Assembly (NCBI RefSeq): GCF_001039355.2
Contig: NW_019775635.1
Coordinates: 1,702,360-1,736,676 of the forward strand
DNA: 34,317 nt
Origin: Lingula anatina
Lineage: Eukaryota; Brachiopoda; Lingulata; Lingulida; Lingulidae
Direction: 5' to 3'
The position numbers and the translations under genes were made by a program. Numbering within the stretch: position 1 is the first letter of the stretch; the number at the start of each line of letters is the position of its first letter. Below, piece after piece: positions 29,570-34,317 of this stretch. The notes below the pieces were generated by a model. The model had not been told where the DNA came from, did no database searches, and was given only the letters and a program-made list of their open reading frames with translations.

Positions 29570-30225
29570 GTGACTTTTAATGAGAAAATGGGGGGAAAAA
29601 CTTTCAACATTTCCACCAGCTCCATGTCATTATGCCATAGTAACTGACTAATTTTTTTAAAGTGGTATGCTGGAGGAATGACGTCACATCATTTTGTGGT
29701 GTTAGATCTGTTGGTTTTTATATTCTTGGTACATGTTTACAGCACCGAAATTGTAGTGACCCTAGAATTAGCGGTGTACATAAGGCAGCTTATAGCGTAC
29801 AGATGAATGCCCAAGATTTCTTATTTTTTATTGTAAATAAGGATGTTAACTGGTAATGTATTTGTAGTTAAAAGAGTACATGTGAAGTTGATTGTATTTG
29901 ACTTGTTTGAATGTCATGGATTAGGAATTTCTTTGAAGTTGTATTTTAATTCATTTTTTATACAAAAAACAAATTATACTTAATTATGTAGAAATGATTT
30001 AAGCTTTTAGAGTCTGTGTACCAACGTACATTTAGTATTTCACTACTGTTGTAATGTTTTGGATTTAATCTTCCAAAATGGGTTTCATGTAATATGGAAT
30101 GTGCATATAAAACACTGTCTTTGAAACAGTTGGTAAGGGCTCAAGTAAAACATGAAAAACAAAAAACTTTCTAGTTTCTTTTTTTTACAAGTAATTTGTA
30201 TAATAAATGGCACAATATGGTTGAT
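29570..30225 (+). other. NUSAP1: NUSAP1 3' UTR (inferred)
   Basis: AT-rich non-coding sequence after the stop. AATAAA at 30202-30207 (TGTATAATAAATGG) is a plausible polyadenylation signal. Short open frames here (for example 29662-29856) have no coding character. Confidence 0.6.
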
Positions 30226-31341
30226 GTATAAAAAAATCAATTTACATTCTAGATCAACATGATCGGAGTATATGAAGTATTGACATTAAACAATATTGTC
30301 AATGAAAAAATGCCAATGCACTGAATATTGATAAACATTTTAACACTGTTGTAAATCAAAATTATTGTCTTAATGTCTTCTCATATAATATACTTTTTTT
30401 TAAAATGCCTTCAAGTAATTTGTGACATTTGGTCATGATTAAGACTGATTAGACTGACACATTACCATAAGGTGAGTTGGACAGATTATGGGTAAATAAT
30501 AATAATAACATGTCATCCTTCTATTTGGGGAAGGAGGTACTGATATAATCTACAATTGTATAGTAAGAGAACCTGATACCAATTTAACAAAATTACATTG
30601 CCAACTATCTTCTTTGAACCTGGTAATAAAGCAGAACTTGGCCCTGAAAATGACAAAGTGGAATGGATTTTTTTCCCAAAGAATCTATAAAGTATTTTTT
30701 CTGGCATCCTGTTTGCTTTCATCTACTTTATCAGATGATGAGTGTTGTGTGATGACGGTGAACTGTCACTTGTTTTATAGGTAGTACTTGATACTGGTGC
30801 ACACAGTACATACATATCAGCTATGCTGGTAGAGTGTTTGCTTTACAGGTATCTGTGTTCTGTTTTCCCTATCTCTTCTCACTACTCCACGTGGCCCGAT
30901 TACCAATACGTGACCTATTTGCTGACAAGATAGTGATTTTTCCAGGCACCATTTCACCCAAACCTTTTTCATTTTATCACAAAGAAAATTTTAATTAACA
31001 AATAACAAGATATTTCAACTTTCATTAAATAATCAAAATTTGAGCAATTTTTTTCTGGATGTTTTGTATCAAAGAAAAGTTTTTTTAAAAAGACGGACTA
31101 TATACACTAATATCAGGTGGCATCTGGTATTAAAGAAATGTCTCTTTAAGTGATCCAATTTTTCTGGTTAACTTGTTCAAGGAATTCTGACCAGTTCGTC
31201 ATCTTGGGATTAACTGTGATTTCTATACTGGTCTCACCACACTGCAACATCCCTATTGCTTGAGTTAAAAAGACTTTCTTGCATAAGCCATCGGCCAATC
31301 TCTCCAGGCTTCACATAATCACAATCTCCCCAGGCCTCTGT
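30226..31341. other. Intergenic region between NUSAP1 and the microprotein genes
   Basis: AT-rich, with no supported gene, large repeat or hairpin seen. Its right part should contain the 3' UTR of the first minus-strand microprotein gene; no clear AATAAA in that orientation was identified. Confidence 0.5.
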
Positions 31342-31560
31342 CTAACACAAAGCCTTCTGGTGGACCATATTTTGAGCACAGGTCAATGGTAATTTGACAC
31401 CTCGTTCAAGCAAGTTTATCAGTTCGTCCAGCGCATTGCAGCAGGCTGAGAAGGGACTGAGAAGAAGGTACCAGCCGGCACAGAAAGCTCCTATGGGCCA
31501 GCCGATGATGAACAGGATCAGAAGCCATAATATACTCCACAACCAGGAACAATTGGCCAT
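31342..31560 (-). CDS. 72-aa Cys-rich membrane microprotein, copy 1
   Basis: A single coding exon (TAG 31342-31344). The N-terminus MANCSWLWS is followed by a strongly hydrophobic stretch (about residues 7-37) broken by G-W-P at 20-22, then a Cys pair (40-41), an amphipathic part (LDELINLLERGVKLP) and the tail CAQNMVHQKALC. The hydrophobic stretch is long enough for one long membrane helix or a re-entrant hairpin. Cys at 4, 27, 40, 41, 61 and 72 are kept in the paralogue 1.1 kb upstream (85% identical), which is good evidence for translation. A 3' splice site (TTTTCTGTTAACAG, minus strand) ends at 31585, so the 5' UTR is probably spliced. I do not recognise the family and assign no function. 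Confidence 0.8.
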   Translation of the reverse strand: MANCSWLWSILWLLILFIIGWPIGAFCAGWYLLLSPFSACCNALDELINLLERGVKLPLTCAQNMVHQKALC

Positions 31561-31937
31561 TGTGATGCTGATGATGTGAATTCCCTGTTAACAGAAAAGC
31601 AAATATACAGTGTCAATTTTCTTAAGAATCTGAAATAAGAGCACATAACACTGATTATGTAAGTTATTGCAGACATGTTTCTACTTTAATTCAAAATTTA
31701 TATAAAGCTTCATTGATTGTCCTCATGCCTTTCTCTGGAAACATTACAATTATCATTCTTTCTTGACAAAGAACTTCCCTAAAAATGTTTCCTGTGGAGT
31801 CACTATACAAAAACATAAAATAAGTCAGTCTTTGTGCCAAACATACTGTTAAACACTAACATACATTTGAATCATATTAAATATAAGAATTCTGCTTCAC
31901 CTTCCTTAACTATAGTATTTTCATACTTATGTTTATA

Positions 31938-31943
31938 TTTATT
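31938..31943 (-). terminator. Candidate polyadenylation signal for microprotein copy 2
   Basis: TTTATT on the plus strand is AATAAA in gene sense, about 530 nt after the stop. If used, the transcript would span the MITE at 32048-32299. Confidence 0.35.
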
Positions 31944-32047
31944 TTTATATGCCACAGTGATAAGAAATGGCACCTGTCATTGTTAAGTAATAATTAAGGT
32001 TAATATACCCAGGAGTGTGACAAGGGGTATGTTTCACAATAAGACTT

Positions 32048-32299
32048 AGACCCCATTCCCATAACTAGATTGATATAGCAGGAGCGCCCCTTCTCCGTGG
32101 GTATTCTTGCTAAATTGCATTCAGATTAAGCAGCTTTGATGTCTGGCATGCCTTATGAAGCTGCTACTAGTAAACAATAGTTGATTACCCCATAACAGCT
32201 TCAGTAGGCATGGTGACATCTAAGTCACTTTAGTTGATTGCAATTTAGTGAGAATCCCCTCGGGGAAAAGATCGATCCACAGTTAATACAATAGGGTCT
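32048..32299. mobile_element. 252-bp hairpin MITE with AGACCC ends
   Basis: The left arm begins AGACCCCATT and the right arm, on the other strand, AGACCCTATT. Inside, TTCTTGCTAAATTGCATTCA pairs with TTCTCACTAAATTGCAATCA, and GCATGCCTTATGAAGCTGCT pairs with CCATGCCTACTGAAGCTGTT. Pairing runs along most of its length. No convincing target-site duplication was seen. It sits between the two microprotein coding exons. Confidence 0.72.
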
Positions 32300-32473
32300 G
32301 GAAATGGTCCTTTAAGTTGGGCCTAGCTTTGCAAGTTACTGCAATATTATACAAACATCATTCATCACTGAACCAGTCACACTGTAATAGCATGACATTA
32401 GGGATTCCCTGACGAGTTAGTCCTTCACCTTTTTCTGTCGTCAACAAGTTAATCAGTCACGTCCTTGATGTTC

Positions 32474-32692
32474 CTAACACAGTGATTTCTGGTGCACCAT
32501 ATTCTGTGCACAAGTTAATGGCAGTTTGAGGCCTTTCTCTAGAAGGTTTATTAAACCATCCAATGCACTGCAGCAGGCGGAGAAAGGACTGAACAGAAGA
32601 TACCAGCCAGCACAAAATGCTCCGATCGGCCAACCGATGATGATAAGGATAAAAAACCATAATATGCTCCATAAACACCCACAGTTAGCCAT
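32474..32692 (-). CDS. 72-aa Cys-rich membrane microprotein, copy 2
   Basis: Tandem paralogue of the gene at 31342-31560, same strand, same length, 11 residue differences out of 72. The start context is AAAATGG. The GWPIGAFCAGWYLL core, the Cys pair and the LPLTCAQNMVHQK tail are unchanged; differences are mostly conservative (Leu/Phe, Arg/Lys, Val/Leu, Ser/Ala). Copy 2 has an extra Cys at residue 6 in place of Trp. A 3' splice site (TTTTTGTTCTAG, minus strand) ends at 32723, again implying an upstream non-coding exon. AATAAA in this orientation (31938-31943) could end the transcript. Function unknown; membrane location is inferred from hydrophobicity. Confidence 0.82.
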   Translation of the reverse strand: MANCGCLWSILWFFILIIIGWPIGAFCAGWYLLFSPFSACCSALDGLINLLEKGLKLPLTCAQNMVHQKSLC

Positions 32693-32739
32693 TTTAGTTG
32701 TATAGCTCTTTTCTCTCTCAAACTAGAACAAAAAGTCAA

Positions 32740-34317
32740 AAATCCATTTTTTTTACGTGAAATGTTGACAAAATATTATACTGGTTCTTTTTAGATATGC
32801 AGATAAATTTGCTACTGGTATCTGGATATAATACCAAAAACCACCCAAATGGAAAAGCTAATGTCAATTTTGATATTATTAGAAATGAGAAGGAGATGCA
32901 CAACACTTTCATGCATCATATAATTATCTAAGGGGCCAAGAGAATTTTGCAACAATTTCATAAATTTTCATATAAAAATCAAAATTCAATTTTTGTGAAA
33001 TTAATACTAGTAAATTCTTAAATCAAAATGGTGCTAGTACTTACTGAAAAGTGCAATTACCACAATACTGTTATGGAGGGTGGAAACTCAATGTGAGGAG
33101 AGACATGTGGTTGCATTGTGAATAATATGATGATCACGAGATGTGTGAATCATGATAAAATGGTTTGACAGGAAGAGTTCTAAAAATAACACACGAGGAC
33201 AGCACCAGCTATCAGAGCTAATGCTGGGTAAGGGGAGAGGGCACTTAGAAACAAGAAATAAACTGACATGTTATCTCAACCACTTCTATTCAACAGAAGT
33301 CCTTGGTTAGCTAAGGACATAAGGGAAAGATAAATATATGACCTGGATGTACAACTTGACTGACACTCAGAAGCTGATAAGTTTAGCTGTCCATTTTTAA
33401 GAATATTCAGGGACTTGTGCACTGAGTTTATGATTACTACAGATAGCGTGACACTGTTTGAGGTCAATTAATAAGTAATAATGAATAATTAACTTATGCA
33501 TACACTGACAGGCTAGGACTAGAGAGTGAACAAGACAATATGAAGGAATTCATGCACTGACATATGCAATAACAGTTCTGGAAAAGACCTCAGATATGCC
33601 AGAAATCTGTCAACCACTCATACATATTCTCAGTATATGACAGCTATTATAATATCATTTAAGTACATGTACATGGTATATAAGTATATGGTTTCTACCA
33701 CAAAATTCTACTATCTTAACATCTGCACATGACTCATTTTAGTGTGACTTGACAGCACAGTTTTGGACAATACTTTTACATAAAATATTCTGTTATTGCA
33801 CATATGGATGTGATTTATTTATATAAAATACAAAGGTACTGATTAGATGCAGTGGTTGACAATGAGTGTTCAGTGATTGACAATATATGATTAATGCTAT
33901 TTTGATAACAAAATACTCTGATACTGCATATTACTCTTCAATCACAATTACAATTACAAATGGTCACAAATCAATACAAATGATAAGAGTATTAACACCA
34001 TGCCTAATAGAGATAAAATATAATTCCCTAGTTGACTGTGATGAAATGGTATAAACTACTTTTATAATATCACATGTTGGAATTAGATTAATGTATTACA
34101 TTTGACGATTACAGAATTACATACTAGTATATGGAGTAAACCACAATTGTGCTATTCTAGCTAGAGGTCTTAATAATGTGAAAAACAACAGCAATGAAGG
34201 TAGGGCAAATAATATATACCTATAATACGCACAGTACCTAGTTAGCAAGACATTACCCGTGCTGAACCTTTTTATTCATTAAAAGTTTTAAGTTGTTTAC
34301 AAAAAAAAAAAAAAAAA
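32740..34317. other. AT-rich region upstream of microprotein copy 2, no gene supported
   Basis: Should hold the 5' intron, non-coding first exon and promoter of copy 2, but none can be located by eye. No hairpin element was found. The last 15 or so bases are a pure A-run. Confidence 0.4.

Overview
This is eukaryotic nuclear DNA from an animal, most likely a marine invertebrate. The genes are split by AT-rich GT-AG introns, intergenic DNA is full of short hairpin elements (MITEs) and microsatellites, and the protein families (FAM13, NUSAP1, secreted GPX3-type selenoprotein) are metazoan. I cannot name the species; a deuterostome invertebrate or a mollusc would fit. No prokaryotic operon, CRISPR array or viral gene was seen.

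Layout. (1) 1-14,835, + strand: the 3' half of a FAM13-family gene, ending with TGA at 12,128 and a 2.7 kb 3' UTR that carries a hairpin element and a 20-bp minisatellite. A block of about 4.5 kb with six exons occurs twice in tandem (about 56-4,535 and 4,546-8,985). The junction contains an N, and splicing straight through both copies breaks the frame, so a collapsed-haplotype assembly error is the leading explanation. (2) 15,060-22,162, - strand: two complete tandem genes for a secreted selenocysteine glutathione peroxidase (GPX3/5/6 type), each with three coding exons and an in-frame TGA at the active site. Both share a 3'-UTR block of about 190 nt that is more alike than their coding exons and probably holds the SECIS. 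A third, dead copy of the last exon lies at 23,852-23,978. (3) 24,490-30,210, + strand: a complete 11-exon NUSAP1 gene (565 aa) with SAP domain, KEN box, an array of seven RKS-led units and the conserved C-terminal block. (4) 31,342-32,722, - strand: two tandem genes for a 72-aa Cys-rich membrane microprotein that I do not recognise. (5) 32,740-34,317: AT-rich DNA without a supported gene, ending in a run of A.

The genes do not form a pathway; this is an ordinary animal gene neighbourhood shaped by local duplication (GPX array, microprotein pair, possible FAM13 exon block) and MITE insertion. The most interesting signals are the Sec-GPX array with its conserved 3'-UTR block, the probable false exon duplication, the microprotein pair, and several well-delimited MITEs with target-site duplications.
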